The notes below the pieces were generated by a model. It saw only the letters and a program-made list of their open reading frames with translations, made no database searches and had not been told where the DNA came from. From contig NZ_QGDB01000001.1 of the NCBI RefSeq assembly GCF_003149535.1, positions 1-64,000 on the forward strand: a DNA stretch of 64,000 nucleotides. Direction: 5' to 3'. How positions within the stretch are numbered: the first letter of the stretch is position 1; every line of letters begins with the position of its first letter. Shown in pieces: positions 9,375 through 19,221 of this stretch. Both the position numbers and the translations under genes were made by a program. Source of the DNA: Falsochrobactrum shanghaiense (GTDB lineage Bacteria; Pseudomonadota; Alphaproteobacteria; Rhizobiales; Rhizobiaceae).

Positions 9375-12314
9375 TTATTGTATCAGCCTTTCAAAGCTCG
9401 CACGGACCTCGAGCGCCAGTTCCGCCAGATAATGCTCGACGCGCTGAATATCGGGCAATTCAGCGGCACGGCACAGAAGATCAATCATGCCGGGGATGAA
9501 TTCCTCGCGTTTCGCATCACGCCCAAGGCAAAGCCGGATCGTCTGGCTGAGATTGGTATAAAAACGATGCGCTGCGACAAGGCTATCGATTTGCGCCGGA
9601 TCGGCAAAGGACGGTGCAAGTCCGGCCAGAACCTCCAGCGTTGCAACCGGGCGCGGGGTCTTTGCTTCCTTGCCCGCAAGCACCGCGAACTGCGCAATGA
9701 ATTCAAGGTCGATAATCCCGCCCGCCTTGAGCTTGAAATCCCAATCATCGAGCGGCGGCTTTTCGCTTGCAATCAGCGCACGCATTTCGCGCACGTCATG
9801 GGCGATTTTTGCCGCATCGCGCGGGGCGGCCAGCACGTCTTCAATCTCGCCCTTGATGAAGTGGATAAATGCCGCATCGCCATGGATCGGGCGCGCGCGC
9901 GTCAGCGCCATATGTTCCCAGGTCCAGGCTTCATTGCGCTGATATTTGCCAAAGGATTCGATATGGGTCGCCACCGGACCTTTATTGCCGGAGGGCCTGA
10001 GCCGCATATCAACTTCATAAAGCACCCCTTCGGCGGTCGGCGCGGAAAGCGCTGCAATCAGCCGCTGCGTCAGGCGAATATAATATTGCGACGGAGCAAG
10101 CGGCTTGTCGCCATCGGATTCTTCGGCATCCTTATCATGGTCATAAAGCAGGATCAGATCGACATCGGAACCCGCCGTCAGTTCTCTGCTGCCCAGCTTG
10201 CCCATGGCAAGAAGTGCTGCTTTTGCGCCTTTCACCCGGCCATGACGGCGCTGCAATTCAGCTTCCACCGCCTCGAAAGCCTTGCCCACCATCAGTTCGG
10301 CCAGATCGGAAAAAGCACGGCCTGCGCGTACGCCATCAATGGTTCCGGTGAGAAGGCGGATACCGATCAGGAAGCGGTGTTCAGCCGCAAAAATGCGCAG
10401 GCGGTCGAGGACTTCCTCGTAATCGGTCGCAGCACCTAAAAACACCCGCAGCCGTTCTTCAAGATAGGCGCGGTTCGGCACTTCCGAAAAAATCACCGGA
10501 TCGAGCAGCCCGTCAAAGACATGCGGGTTGCGGGTGATGATTTCGGCGAGCTTGGGGGCTGCACTCATGATCATCACGATCAGATCAAGCAGGCGCGGAT
10601 TGGATTGCAGCAGGCTGAAAAGCTGGATGCCTGCCGGAAGACCTTGCAGGAAGCTGTCGAAACGCAACAAGGATTCGTCGGCGCGCCGGGTTTCGGCAAA
10701 GGCTTTGAGCAAGGCCGGTGTCAGTTCGGTCAGCCGTTCGCGCGCTTCTGCCGATTGCGTGGCGCGATAACGGCCAAAATGCCAGGTGCGGATAACGCGG
10801 CAAATATCGCTCGGGCGCTCATAGCCCATGGCGCTGAGCGTTTCCAGCGTGCCGGGATCGTCCACGTCTCCGGTAAAGACGAGATTGCCGCCGGAAGACC
10901 CCAGTTCCGGCGCCTGCTCGAACAAGGCGGCATAGTGTTTTTCAACCGTCTGGAGCGCAGCAAGGAACCGGTCGGAAAATTCCGCCGTATCGGCATAGCC
11001 CATCATATGGGAAACCCGCGCAAAACCTTCGTCGTCTTCGGGCAGAATATGGGTCTGCTCGTCCGCGATCATCTGGATGCGGTGTTCGACGTCGCGCAGG
11101 AAATTATATTCGCGCGCCAGCGCATCGCGGGCCGCATCAGTGATCCAGCCGCGCTCCGCCAATCGGCCCAGCATCGGCACTGTCTGATTGCCGCGCAATT
11201 CGGGAAAGCGCCCGCCCGCAATCAATTGCTGCGTCTGGACAAAAAACTCGATCTCGCGAATGCCACCACGCCCAAGCTTCACATTATGGCCGCGAATGGC
11301 AATATCTCCGTGGCCTCTATGCGCATGGATCTGTCGCTTGATGGAATGCACATCGGCAATGGCCGCATAATCGAGATATTTGCGCCAGATATAAGGCGCA
11401 AGCTCGGTCAGCACCTGATCACCCGATTTGCGATCACCGGCCACAGGCCGCGCCTTGATCATGGCTGCGCGTTCCCAGTTCTGGCCGCGCCCTTCATAAT
11501 AATGCAGCGCCGCACCCACCGGAATGGCCAGCGGGGTCGAACCGGGATCGGGGCGAAGGCGCAGATCGACGCGAAAGACATAGCCATCCGCCGTGCGGTC
11601 CTGAAGAATACGCACCAGACGGCGCGTCAGGCGCGAAAATGTCTCGACGCATTCATAGGGATCACCGATAGCGGGCCGGGTTTCATCGACAAAGACGATC
11701 AGGTCAATATCGGAAGAATAGTTGAGTTCACGCGCACCGAATTTGCCCATGCCCAGCACGATCCAGCCGCAATCTTTTTCGGGGTTGTCGCGATCAGGCA
11801 AGCTGATCTTGCCCGCACTATCCGCATCGCGCAGCAGAAAGCGGACAGCCGCGCCGGTGCAGGCTTCCGCAAGATCGGTAATCCAGCCAGTCGTGGCTTC
11901 GGTATCGAATATGCGCGCCAGATCACCCAATGCGATCAGCACATGCGCCTCGCGCTTGAGGCGGCGCAAATCACTCATAAGCGTGGTTTCGCTGCTGCCT
12001 TCCTGCATGCCGCACTGCGAAATTTCGCCCAGAATATCGGCAAGCGCCTGTTCTGGCGGGCGGGCCGCTATACGGTCCAGAATGCGCGGCTGGCGCATCA
12101 ACACTTCGCGAATATAGGATGAAAGGTCGAGCACTGCCGCAAGAAAGCCTGCCGCGTCCTTGTCCTCAAGAAGAGCCAGAGCGCGGGGCAAGTCATCCTC
12201 TCGCGCCTTCTCTTTCAGATCATTCAGGAACGAATGCGCCCGTTCTTCATCAAGCGACACCAATGGGCAGAGTTTCCGGTCGAAAAACAGCGCCTTTGCC
12301 TCTTCTGCCGCCAT
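9375..12314 (-). CDS. glnE: Bifunctional glutamine synthetase adenylyltransferase/adenylyl-removing enzyme
   Basis: A 979-residue cytoplasmic enzyme that adds or removes AMP on glutamine synthetase in response to nitrogen status (through GlnB). Both halves carry a nucleotidyltransferase signature: KFGARELNYSSDIDLIVF in the N-terminal half (deadenylylation) and KLGSRELTAGSDVDLILLYD in the C-terminal half (adenylylation). Length fits the family. The ATG follows GAGGGG by 3-4 nt. It is the last gene of the run that begins at ccmI, 17 nt after the histidine kinase gene, and its last base abuts the last base of pleC, so no dedicated terminator separates the two. Confidence 0.96.
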   Translation of the reverse strand: MAAEEAKALFFDRKLCPLVSLDEERAHSFLNDLKEKAREDDLPRALALLEDKDAAGFLAAVLDLSSYIREVLMRQPRILDRIAARPPEQALADILGEISQCGMQEGSSETTLMSDLRRLKREAHVLIALGDLARIFDTEATTGWITDLAEACTGAAVRFLLRDADSAGKISLPDRDNPEKDCGWIVLGMGKFGARELNYSSDIDLIVFVDETRPAIGDPYECVETFSRLTRRLVRILQDRTADGYVFRVDLRLRPDPGSTPLAIPVGAALHYYEGRGQNWERAAMIKARPVAGDRKSGDQVLTELAPYIWRKYLDYAAIADVHSIKRQIHAHRGHGDIAIRGHNVKLGRGGIREIEFFVQTQQLIAGGRFPELRGNQTVPMLGRLAERGWITDAARDALAREYNFLRDVEHRIQMIADEQTHILPEDDEGFARVSHMMGYADTAEFSDRFLAALQTVEKHYAALFEQAPELGSSGGNLVFTGDVDDPGTLETLSAMGYERPSDICRVIRTWHFGRYRATQSAEARERLTELTPALLKAFAETRRADESLLRFDSFLQGLPAGIQLFSLLQSNPRLLDLIVMIMSAAPKLAEIITRNPHVFDGLLDPVIFSEVPNRAYLEERLRVFLGAATDYEEVLDRLRIFAAEHRFLIGIRLLTGTIDGVRAGRAFSDLAELMVGKAFEAVEAELQRRHGRVKGAKAALLAMGKLGSRELTAGSDVDLILLYDHDKDAEESDGDKPLAPSQYYIRLTQRLIAALSAPTAEGVLYEVDMRLRPSGNKGPVATHIESFGKYQRNEAWTWEHMALTRARPIHGDAAFIHFIKGEIEDVLAAPRDAAKIAHDVREMRALIASEKPPLDDWDFKLKAGGIIDLEFIAQFAVLAGKEAKTPRPVATLEVLAGLAPSFADPAQIDSLVAAHRFYTNLSQTIRLCLGRDAKREEFIPGMIDLLCRAAELPDIQRVEHYLAELALEVRASFERLIQ

Positions 12315-12331
12315 GGTCCCCTCTTAAATTC

Positions 12332-13738
12332 CTATTTGGCCGCCTCGTCATGGGGCAGTGGAAACTCCAGAACCGCACGCAGTCCGGGCCGGTTATCCTC
12401 AAGACGAAGCGCGCCACCGTGCAACTTCATGACCGCCTTGGCAAGACTCAAACCCAATCCCGAACCCGGTTGCGTCCGACTTTCCTCAAGCCGCACGAAG
12501 CGCTCCGTTGCCTGCTCGCGCTTGTCTTGCGGAATGCCGGGGCCGTTATCGGCCACCACAATGCGCATCCAGCCGCCATCGCGCTCCATGGCCAGCGTTA
12601 CCGCAGAGCCGCCCCGTTCCGCGCCAGCATATTTGATGGCATTGTCAACCAGATTGGAAACCGTCTGGCCGATCAATTCGCGGTTGATGCGCAAAGGCGT
12701 GTCGTCGAGTGCACCGACCACAAAACTCACGCCCGCATCTTCCGCCACCGGTTCATACATTTCGGCAACGTCGCTCACAATGGGAGCGAGCGGCATTTCC
12801 TCCAGATTTTCCGAAGAATAGCCCGCCTCCAGCCGCGAAATCATCAGGATCGCGTTGAATGTGCGGATGAGCTGGTCGGATTCAGCGATGATGTCCTCAA
12901 GAACTTCGCGGTGCTCCGCGCCGGTCTTTTCGCCCGACAGCGCTTCTTCGGCACGGTTGCGCAGGCGGGTAAGCGGGGTCTTGAGATCGTGCGCGATATT
13001 GTCGGAAACCTGTTTCAGTCCCTCGTTCAATTCAAGGATACGCCCCAGCATCACATTGAGATTGGCTGAAAGGCGGTCGAATTCATCGCCCGAACCATTG
13101 ACCGGCAGACGCCGCGTCAGGTCGCCCTCCATGATGCGCTGCGAAGCATTCGAAACGTCGTCGATCCGCTTGAGCGCCCGGCGTCCCACAAAGAACCAGA
13201 TGAGGAAGGCACCGACCCCCATAATGCCAAGCGCCAGCATGAGCGAACGGCGGATGAGTTCGCGGAAGCGCTCCGGCTCTCCCAGATCGCGGCCAACAAG
13301 AAGGCGCATGCCATTGGGCAAGGCGATCACCACGGCAATGGCGCGATGCTCGGTTTCCGTGCCCTGTTCGCCATAGCGGCTATAGGTGAAAGCGCGCTCG
13401 ACGACGCCGTTCGTGTCCAGGACGCCCGGCTGCACACTTTCGACATTTCCGGCAAGGATGCGTCCGGCGGGATCGGAAACCAGATAGAGATAGGCGCCGG
13501 GCTGGCGCGAGCGGTAATCAACGCTGCGCACAAGCTGCGGAATGCCGCCGCGCGCATAGCTCTTGCCGATGCTCGCAATTTCCTCGCCCAGCGCTTCCTG
13601 CGTCTGCCCGGTGAGAAAGGACGCGGAAAGATTGGTCATATAAAAGACCAGCGCCACCGCGCCAACGACGAACAGCAGCAGATAAAGCGCTGAAAGCCGC
13701 GCGGCCGTCGTGCGCATCAGGGCGGAAAAACGGCTCAT
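12332..13738 (-). CDS. Sensor histidine kinase paired with the degP-linked response regulator
   Basis: A 468-residue inner-membrane kinase: helix at about 15-35, periplasmic sensor region (36-158), second helix at about 163-184, HAMP domain (185-238), DHp with His250 in NIAHDLKTPLTRLRNR, and HATPase with GNGIP-like (NGPGIP) and GSGLGLSLAKAV motifs. The start ATG overlaps the stop of the response regulator by 4 nt, so they form one unit. Position right after degP in the cytochrome c maturation run suggests an envelope-related signal, but this is inference. No name is assigned. Confidence 0.9.
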   Translation of the reverse strand: MSRFSALMRTTAARLSALYLLLFVVGAVALVFYMTNLSASFLTGQTQEALGEEIASIGKSYARGGIPQLVRSVDYRSRQPGAYLYLVSDPAGRILAGNVESVQPGVLDTNGVVERAFTYSRYGEQGTETEHRAIAVVIALPNGMRLLVGRDLGEPERFRELIRRSLMLALGIMGVGAFLIWFFVGRRALKRIDDVSNASQRIMEGDLTRRLPVNGSGDEFDRLSANLNVMLGRILELNEGLKQVSDNIAHDLKTPLTRLRNRAEEALSGEKTGAEHREVLEDIIAESDQLIRTFNAILMISRLEAGYSSENLEEMPLAPIVSDVAEMYEPVAEDAGVSFVVGALDDTPLRINRELIGQTVSNLVDNAIKYAGAERGGSAVTLAMERDGGWMRIVVADNGPGIPQDKREQATERFVRLEESRTQPGSGLGLSLAKAVMKLHGGALRLEDNRPGLRAVLEFPLPHDEAAK

Positions 13739-14448
13739 TCGTCCGCCTTTGCGGGTGCGTCGGACTGTCTGGCGCGAGCATCTTTAAGCATATAGCCCGC
13801 CCCGCGGACCGTGTGCAGCAACGGCCCGTCAAAGCCTTTTTCGATCTTGCTGCGCAGGCGCGAAATATGCACGTCGATCACATTGGTCTGCGGATCGAAA
13901 TGATAATCCCAGACATTTTCCAGAAGCATGGTGCGGGTGACGACCTGCCCCGCATGGCGCATCAGATATTCGAGAAGGCGAAATTCGCGCGGCTGGAGCG
14001 CAATGTCCACGCCCTGCCTGCGCGCCGTATGCGCGAGCCGGTCGAGTTCGAGATCGCCGACACGATAGATCGTATCCGCCTCGCGCGGGCTTGAGCGGCG
14101 CTGCAACACTTCGACACGCGCAAGCAGTTCGGAAAAAGCATAGGGCTTGGTGAGATAATCATCGCCGCCTGCCCGCAAGCCCGTGACGCGATCATCCACT
14201 TCTCCGAGAGCGGAAAGAATGAGCACCGGCGTATCCAGACCCTTGGCGCGCAGCCCGGCAACGACCGAAAGCCCGTCGCGCTTGGGCAGCATGCGGTCCA
14301 CCACTAGCACGTCATAATTGCCGTTTTCAGCCAGCGCATAGCCGGTTTCGCCATCACCGGCAATGTCGGCGGAATGACCGGCTTCGGCAAAGGCCTTCTC
14401 AAGATAGCGGGCCGCCTGGCGGTCGTCTTCAATAACGAGAATCTTCAT
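13735..14448 (-). CDS. OmpR-family response regulator
   Basis: A 237-residue DNA-binding regulator. The receiver domain (1-115) has the acidic pair E7-D8/D9, the phosphorylation site Asp51 in VVDRMLP, and Lys in YLTKPYAF. The C-terminal winged helix covers about 130-225 (LQPREFRLLEYLMRHAG, VIDVHISRLRSKI). Likely phosphorylated by the kinase whose gene overlaps it by 4 nt. A strong hairpin lies between degP and this gene, so it may be transcribed partly on its own. Confidence 0.92.
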   Translation of the reverse strand: MKILVIEDDRQAARYLEKAFAEAGHSADIAGDGETGYALAENGNYDVLVVDRMLPKRDGLSVVAGLRAKGLDTPVLILSALGEVDDRVTGLRAGGDDYLTKPYAFSELLARVEVLQRRSSPREADTIYRVGDLELDRLAHTARRQGVDIALQPREFRLLEYLMRHAGQVVTRTMLLENVWDYHFDPQTNVIDVHISRLRSKIEKGFDGPLLHTVRGAGYMLKDARARQSDAPAKADE

Positions 14449-14487
14449 GACGTCACTATAAACCGGTTGCCCTGATGAAATGAAGCA

Positions 14488-14513
14488 ATGCCAGGCGGTG
14501 ACCCGCCTGGCAT
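14488..14513 (-). terminator. Hairpin between degP and the response regulator gene
   Basis: Perfect 11-bp stem (ATGCCAGGCGG with CCGCCTGGCAT) and a 4-nt TGAC loop, 43 bases past the degP stop. On the minus strand it is followed by a moderately T-rich but interrupted tract, so it may be a partial terminator or an mRNA-stabilising structure that protects the upstream degP message. Confidence 0.6.
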
Positions 14514-14556
14514 GTGGTTTTCAGACATTCATAGTCTTTGCACTCATCGCCCGGGA

Positions 14557-16107
14557 TCAACCCTGATCGATCGGCAAGGCCACGAAGCGGCTCTGGTCAT
14601 TGCTCTGCAACTGCATCAGCACAGCCTTGCGACCCGCTTTTGCGGCCTCATCAATGGCCTTGTCGATGTCCTGAGCGCTTTTGACCGCCTGATTGTTGAC
14701 GCTGACGATCACATCGCCTGAACGGATGCCGCGATCGGATGCATCGCTATCGGGATCGACATTGGTCACGACGACGCCATTGCCATCTTCGGCTGGAACA
14801 ACCGTCAGGCCGTAGGAGTCGAGCGTTTCACCCTGCTGCGTGTCGCCGCCACCAGCGGATGGATTATCCGTCTTGCCCATATCCTGAGGCATGGCGGCAA
14901 TCGTCACGCTGATCTCTTCAGCCTTGTTGTTGCGCCAGACGGTCAGGTCAGCCTTTTCGCCGGGAGCGATATTGGCGACCTTGCGCGCCAGCTCACGCGG
15001 GCTGTCGACCGTTTCGCCATTGACGGCGGTGATGACGTCGCCGGGGTTGATACCGGCCTTGGCAGCAGGGCCATCGGCCTGTGGCGAAGCGACAATCGCA
15101 CCCTTTTCTTCAGCAAGGCCGAGCGAGGCGGCAATATCCTTGGTGACAGGCTGTATCTGCACGCCAATCCAGCCGCGTTCGACCGAACCCGTCTTGATAA
15201 GCTGATCGACGACCTGCTTGGCGGTCGATGAGGGAATCGCGAAGGCGATGCCCACGCTGCCGCCCGATGGCGAGAAGATCGCAGTATTGATGCCGATGAC
15301 TTCACCTGAAAGGTTGAAGGCCGGACCGCCGGAATTGCCCTTGTTTACGGCAGCATCGATCTGGATGAAGTCGTCATAGGGACCGGCGCCGATGTCGCGT
15401 CCGCGCGCCGAAACGATACCGGAGGTCACGGTGCCGCCAAGGCCGAAGGGATTGCCGACCGCGACAACCCAGTCGCCGACGCGAATCTTGTTGTCATCGC
15501 CAAAGGTGACATAGGTGAACTTGCGCTTGGCGTCCTCGATCTTGAGAACCGCAAGGTCGGTGCGGGCGTCGGTGCCGATCAGCTTGGCATCGAATTCCGT
15601 GCCGTCATCGAGCACGACGCTATAAGCATCGCCATCGGAAACGACGTGGTTATTGGTGACGACATAGCCATCTTCCGAAATCAGGAAGCCGGAACCCTGC
15701 GCCACCGGACGCTCATGACCGGGGCGGCTCTTCTGACGATTGCCGGGACGGCGGCTGTCAGGACGTGGCTCGCCGCGCTGATCAAAGCCGAAATCACGGA
15801 AGAAACGCTTGAGGGGATGACCGTCGGGAAGCTGGTCGAATCCGGGTGTGCCAAAGAACTGAGGCCCGCTATTTGCGGTTTCCTGTACATCCTTCTTCAC
15901 GCGGACGCTGACGACCGCCGGACGAACCTTTTCAACCAGATCCGCGAAGCCTGCCTGCTGAACGGGCGGGGTGATCTGCACCGCTTCGGCGCGGGCATCG
16001 TTGAGCGCGCCAATCGGACCCGTTGCAACGAATGTCCCCGCGAGCGCTGCCGCCAGCGCTACGGCTGCAACGCCTTTGCGATATTTAGAAAACGTGGTCT
16101 TTAACAT
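14557..16107 (-). CDS. degP: Periplasmic serine protease Do
   Basis: A 516-residue HtrA/DegP-type protease and chaperone for misfolded periplasmic proteins. It has a signal peptide (basic start, hydrophobic core, cleavage near ARAEA), a trypsin-like domain with the catalytic triad His154 (TNNHVVS), Asp184 (ARTDLAV) and Ser259 (NKGNSGGPA), and two PDZ domains (about 300-395 and 415-510). A Pro/Arg/Gly-rich loop (about 108-138) comes before the protease core. The ATG at 16107 has AAGGAGAG upstream; a longer frame to 16158 lacks a signal peptide start. The position after ccmH (cycHJKL-degP) is known from Rhizobium and Brucella. Confidence 0.95.
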   Translation of the reverse strand: MLKTTFSKYRKGVAAVALAAALAGTFVATGPIGALNDARAEAVQITPPVQQAGFADLVEKVRPAVVSVRVKKDVQETANSGPQFFGTPGFDQLPDGHPLKRFFRDFGFDQRGEPRPDSRRPGNRQKSRPGHERPVAQGSGFLISEDGYVVTNNHVVSDGDAYSVVLDDGTEFDAKLIGTDARTDLAVLKIEDAKRKFTYVTFGDDNKIRVGDWVVAVGNPFGLGGTVTSGIVSARGRDIGAGPYDDFIQIDAAVNKGNSGGPAFNLSGEVIGINTAIFSPSGGSVGIAFAIPSSTAKQVVDQLIKTGSVERGWIGVQIQPVTKDIAASLGLAEEKGAIVASPQADGPAAKAGINPGDVITAVNGETVDSPRELARKVANIAPGEKADLTVWRNNKAEEISVTIAAMPQDMGKTDNPSAGGGDTQQGETLDSYGLTVVPAEDGNGVVVTNVDPDSDASDRGIRSGDVIVSVNNQAVKSAQDIDKAIDEAAKAGRKAVLMQLQSNDQSRFVALPIDQG

Positions 16108-16272
16108 CTGTCTCTCCTTACGAGCAGCAATCCGGGGCCGTGGATTCCAATGAGGCAAGCCGACCCTGTAATCCTTTATAGAGCGGAAGATAGTCGGGAC
16201 TACCTTACCGCCTGATTTCCGGAAGATGAAACTTTTGTAAGGTTGAGAAAGAATGCCTGCCCGAACGGGGGA

Positions 16273-16749
16273 CTACTTGTCGTCGAGAAGCCGGGTAAGC
16301 TCGGCTTTTTCGCTCTCTGAAAGCGGTTTTGTGACTTCCGCCACCGTGTTGCGCTTACGCAATGCAAATATCAGCGCGCCGCCGCCAATCAGCAGAATCA
16401 GCACGGGAAAGCCCCAGAGCAAAGCGGTCTGCGCATTCAAACGGGGCCTGAGCAGAACGAATTCCCCATAGCGGGCTACGACATAATCCATGACCTGCGC
16501 GTCCGAATCGCCCGCCGTCAGGCGCTCGCGCACGAGAATACGCAAGTCCCGCGCCAGTTCGGCGTTGGAATCATCGATGGATTCATTCTGGCAGACCATG
16601 CATCGCAGTTCGCCAGAGATTTCACGCGCCCGGCTTTCAAGCTGCGGATCGGAAAGAACTTCGTCCGGGTTGACCGCCAAGGCAGCCGTGCCCGAAAACG
16701 CCAGCGCAAGCCCCAGAACAAGCGACGCAAGAACCGCGCGCAGCTTCAT
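16273..16749 (-). CDS. ccmH: Cytochrome c maturation protein CcmH/CycL
   Basis: A 158-residue secreted, membrane-anchored protein that reduces or holds apocytochrome c for haem attachment. Signal peptide to about residue 25, the redox motif LRCMVCQN with Cys50 and Cys53, and one C-terminal helix (about 105-128). The start ATG overlaps the ccmF stop by 4 nt (ATGA), which fixes it against a longer frame to 16893. Confidence 0.95.
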   Translation of the reverse strand: MKLRAVLASLVLGLALAFSGTAALAVNPDEVLSDPQLESRAREISGELRCMVCQNESIDDSNAELARDLRILVRERLTAGDSDAQVMDYVVARYGEFVLLRPRLNAQTALLWGFPVLILLIGGGALIFALRKRNTVAEVTKPLSESEKAELTRLLDDK

Positions 16750-18737
16750 GCCGCAGCCCCCGCTTCCTTCGATGCCCGTTTGCGCGCTTTCGATGGCGCG
16801 CCCACCCGCAGGCGGCGATCGGCCAGCGAGAAAAGGCCGCCCAGCATCATGACGACTGCGCCATACCAGATCAGCGTCACATGCGGCTTCCACCAGATAC
16901 GCACCACGATGGCATCATCGCCGACTTCATCGCCCAGCGCGACATAGACCTGACTGAACCAGAGCGTCCTTATGCCCGATTCGGTTGTCGGCATCTGGCG
17001 GGCGGGGAAGAAGCGCTTGGAGGGTTCGATCAAGCCCAGATTGCGGCCTGAGGAATCAAGCAGCGTGAAGCTGCCGCGATCTTCCGTGAAATTCGAACCG
17101 GTAACGGGACGCGTCCCCTCAAAGCGCAACGAATAATCCGCAACCTGCGTGGTCTCGCCCAATCGCATGACCAGCACATTTTCGGTGCCGTAAGTCGTGA
17201 CGCTGACGATGCCAAGCAATGTTATTCCAAGCCCTATATGCGCAAGCGCCGTACCGAAGACCGAACGCGGCAGGCCCTTGAAACGCGCAAATGCCTTGGA
17301 GGGCGAAACCTTTCCGATACCCGCCTTCAGGACCAGATCGGTGAGGCTTCCGAAAATCACCCATGCGGCAAGGCCGATACCCAGAGCCGCAAGAACCGAA
17401 TGGGCATTGCTGCGCCACAAGACGATGCCCGTCACCAGCAGCGCCAGGGCGAATGCCGTCATCAAACGCTGCGAAACCGCATAAAGATCGCCGCGCTTCC
17501 ATGCCAGCAGCGGGCCGAAAGGCACCGCAAAGAGCAGCGGGATCATCAACGGTCCGAAGGTCATGTTGAAGAAGGGCGCGCCGACGGAAATCTTGTCGCC
17601 GGTCAGCACTTCGAGCAGCAATGGATAAAGCGTGCCGACCAGAACGGTTGCGGCAGCGGTCGTCAGAAACAGATTGTTGAAAACCAGCGCGCCTTCGCGG
17701 GAAATCGGCTGGAACAGCCCGCCTGAAGCAAGGCTCTGCACCCGCAAGGCAAACAGCGAGAACGAGCCGCCGATGAAGACAGCAAGAATGGCGAGGATGA
17801 AAAGGCCGCGCCCCGGATCGGTGGCAAAACTGTGCACCGAGGTCAGGACGCCCGAGCGCACGAGGAACGTGCCAAGCAGCGAAAGCGAGAAAGTGAGAAT
17901 CGCCAGCAGCACCGTCCAGATTTTCAGCGCCGAGCGTTTTTCCATCACAAGGGCGGAATGCAGCAATGCCGTTCCGACCAGCCATGGCATGAAGGAGGCG
18001 TTTTCGACCGGATCCCAGAACCACCAGCCGCCCCAGCCCAGTTCGTAATAGGCCCAGTAAGAACCCATGGCGATGCCGCCGGTCAAGAACATCCACGCAA
18101 CCAGCGTCCATGGGCGCACCCAGCGCGCCCATGCGGCGTCGATGCGGCCTTCGATGAGGGCTGCGATGGCAAAGGAGAAACAGACGGAAAAGCCGACATA
18201 GCCGAGATAAAGCAGCGGCGGGTGGATCGCGAGACCTATATCCTGAAGGATAGGATTGAGGTCGCCCCCCTCCAGTGGAGCGGGAAAGATACGGGTAAAC
18301 GGATTTGACGTGAAGATGATGAATGCAAGAAATGCCGTCGCGATCCAGCCCTGAACCGCCAGCACATTGGCCCGCAGGGTTTCAGGAAGATTGGCGGAAA
18401 AACCCGCCACAAGCGCACTGAAGAAACTCAATATCAGCACCCAGAGCAGCATGGAGCCTTCGTGATTACCCCAGACGCCGGTGATCTTATAGAGAAGCGG
18501 CTTTTGCGAATGCGAATTCTCGACCACATTGAGGACGGAAAAATCCGACACGACATAGGCGAAAGTCAGCACCACGAACGAAAAGGCGATCAGTGCGAAG
18601 ACAGCCACGGCAGTCGGCACGCCAACGGCCATGAGCTGCATATCCCTGCGCCGCGCGCCGATAAGCGGCACGATGGATTGCACCACCGACAGAGCCAGTG
18701 CCAGCACCAGAGCAAAATGGCCGATCTCGACATTCAT
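16746..18737 (-). CDS. ccmF: Cytochrome c haem lyase subunit CcmF/CycK
   Basis: A 663-residue polytopic inner-membrane protein with about 15 helices. It takes haem from CcmE and, with CcmH and CcmI, attaches it to apocytochrome c on the periplasmic side. The tryptophan-rich WWD motif [16 protein letters not shown] is present, with the flanking conserved histidines in helices. Length fits the family. It follows ccmE by 19 nt and overlaps ccmH by 4 nt. Confidence 0.96.
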   Translation of the reverse strand: MNVEIGHFALVLALALSVVQSIVPLIGARRRDMQLMAVGVPTAVAVFALIAFSFVVLTFAYVVSDFSVLNVVENSHSQKPLLYKITGVWGNHEGSMLLWVLILSFFSALVAGFSANLPETLRANVLAVQGWIATAFLAFIIFTSNPFTRIFPAPLEGGDLNPILQDIGLAIHPPLLYLGYVGFSVCFSFAIAALIEGRIDAAWARWVRPWTLVAWMFLTGGIAMGSYWAYYELGWGGWWFWDPVENASFMPWLVGTALLHSALVMEKRSALKIWTVLLAILTFSLSLLGTFLVRSGVLTSVHSFATDPGRGLFILAILAVFIGGSFSLFALRVQSLASGGLFQPISREGALVFNNLFLTTAAATVLVGTLYPLLLEVLTGDKISVGAPFFNMTFGPLMIPLLFAVPFGPLLAWKRGDLYAVSQRLMTAFALALLVTGIVLWRSNAHSVLAALGIGLAAWVIFGSLTDLVLKAGIGKVSPSKAFARFKGLPRSVFGTALAHIGLGITLLGIVSVTTYGTENVLVMRLGETTQVADYSLRFEGTRPVTGSNFTEDRGSFTLLDSSGRNLGLIEPSKRFFPARQMPTTESGIRTLWFSQVYVALGDEVGDDAIVVRIWWKPHVTLIWYGAVVMMLGGLFSLADRRLRVGAPSKARKRASKEAGAAA

Positions 18738-18756
18738 AGACTGTATCCCGGCTTCT

Positions 18757-19221
18757 TCATTCGCCTTCCCAGACGCCTTTTTCCTTCAGGCTGCTGGCAA
18801 GATCCTTCGGCGTATAGTTTTCATCGTGCTTGGCCAGCACATTATCGGCGCGGAATATCCGGTCGGGTCCGAAACGGCCTTCGGCGACAACCCCCTGCCC
18901 TTCGCGGAAGAGATCAGGCGGAATACCCTCGAACACGACCCTTGCGGTCTTGATCGTATCGGTAACGGTGAAATGAAGCTCACTGCCCTGCCGCGTCACC
19001 GAGCCTTCTTCAACAAGTCCGCCAAGACGGAAGCGCGCGCCTGAGGTGATTTCCTGTTCGGTCAGATCGGCGGGCGTCCTGAAAAAGCGTATATCCTGAC
19101 TGAATGCCATCAGCATCAGGCCAACCGCTGCGGCCAGCACCGCCAGCGCACCGCCGATCAGCATCAGCCGCTTGCGCTTTCGCTGGCTGACAGCACGGGA
19201 AATGCTTGCAGTCGCACTCAT
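18757..19221 (-). CDS. ccmE: Haem chaperone CcmE/CycJ
   Basis: A 154-residue periplasmic haem chaperone anchored by an N-terminal helix (about 20-40). The haem-binding His132 is in KHDENYTP, followed by Tyr136, the usual covalent and axial site. The body has the OB-fold strands ([29 protein letters not shown]). The start overlaps the ccmI stop by 4 nt. Confidence 0.96.
   Translation of the reverse strand: MSATASISRAVSQRKRKRLMLIGGALAVLAAAVGLMLMAFSQDIRFFRTPADLTEQEITSGARFRLGGLVEEGSVTRQGSELHFTVTDTIKTARVVFEGIPPDLFREGQGVVAEGRFGPDRIFRADNVLAKHDENYTPKDLASSLKEKGVWEGE

Noticed and set aside
9378-12122. Long plus-strand open frames (353 and 533 codons) opposite glnE
   Set aside because: They mirror the third-position GC bias of glnE on the other strand, lack ribosome-binding sites and give low-complexity Arg/His-rich sequence without family features.
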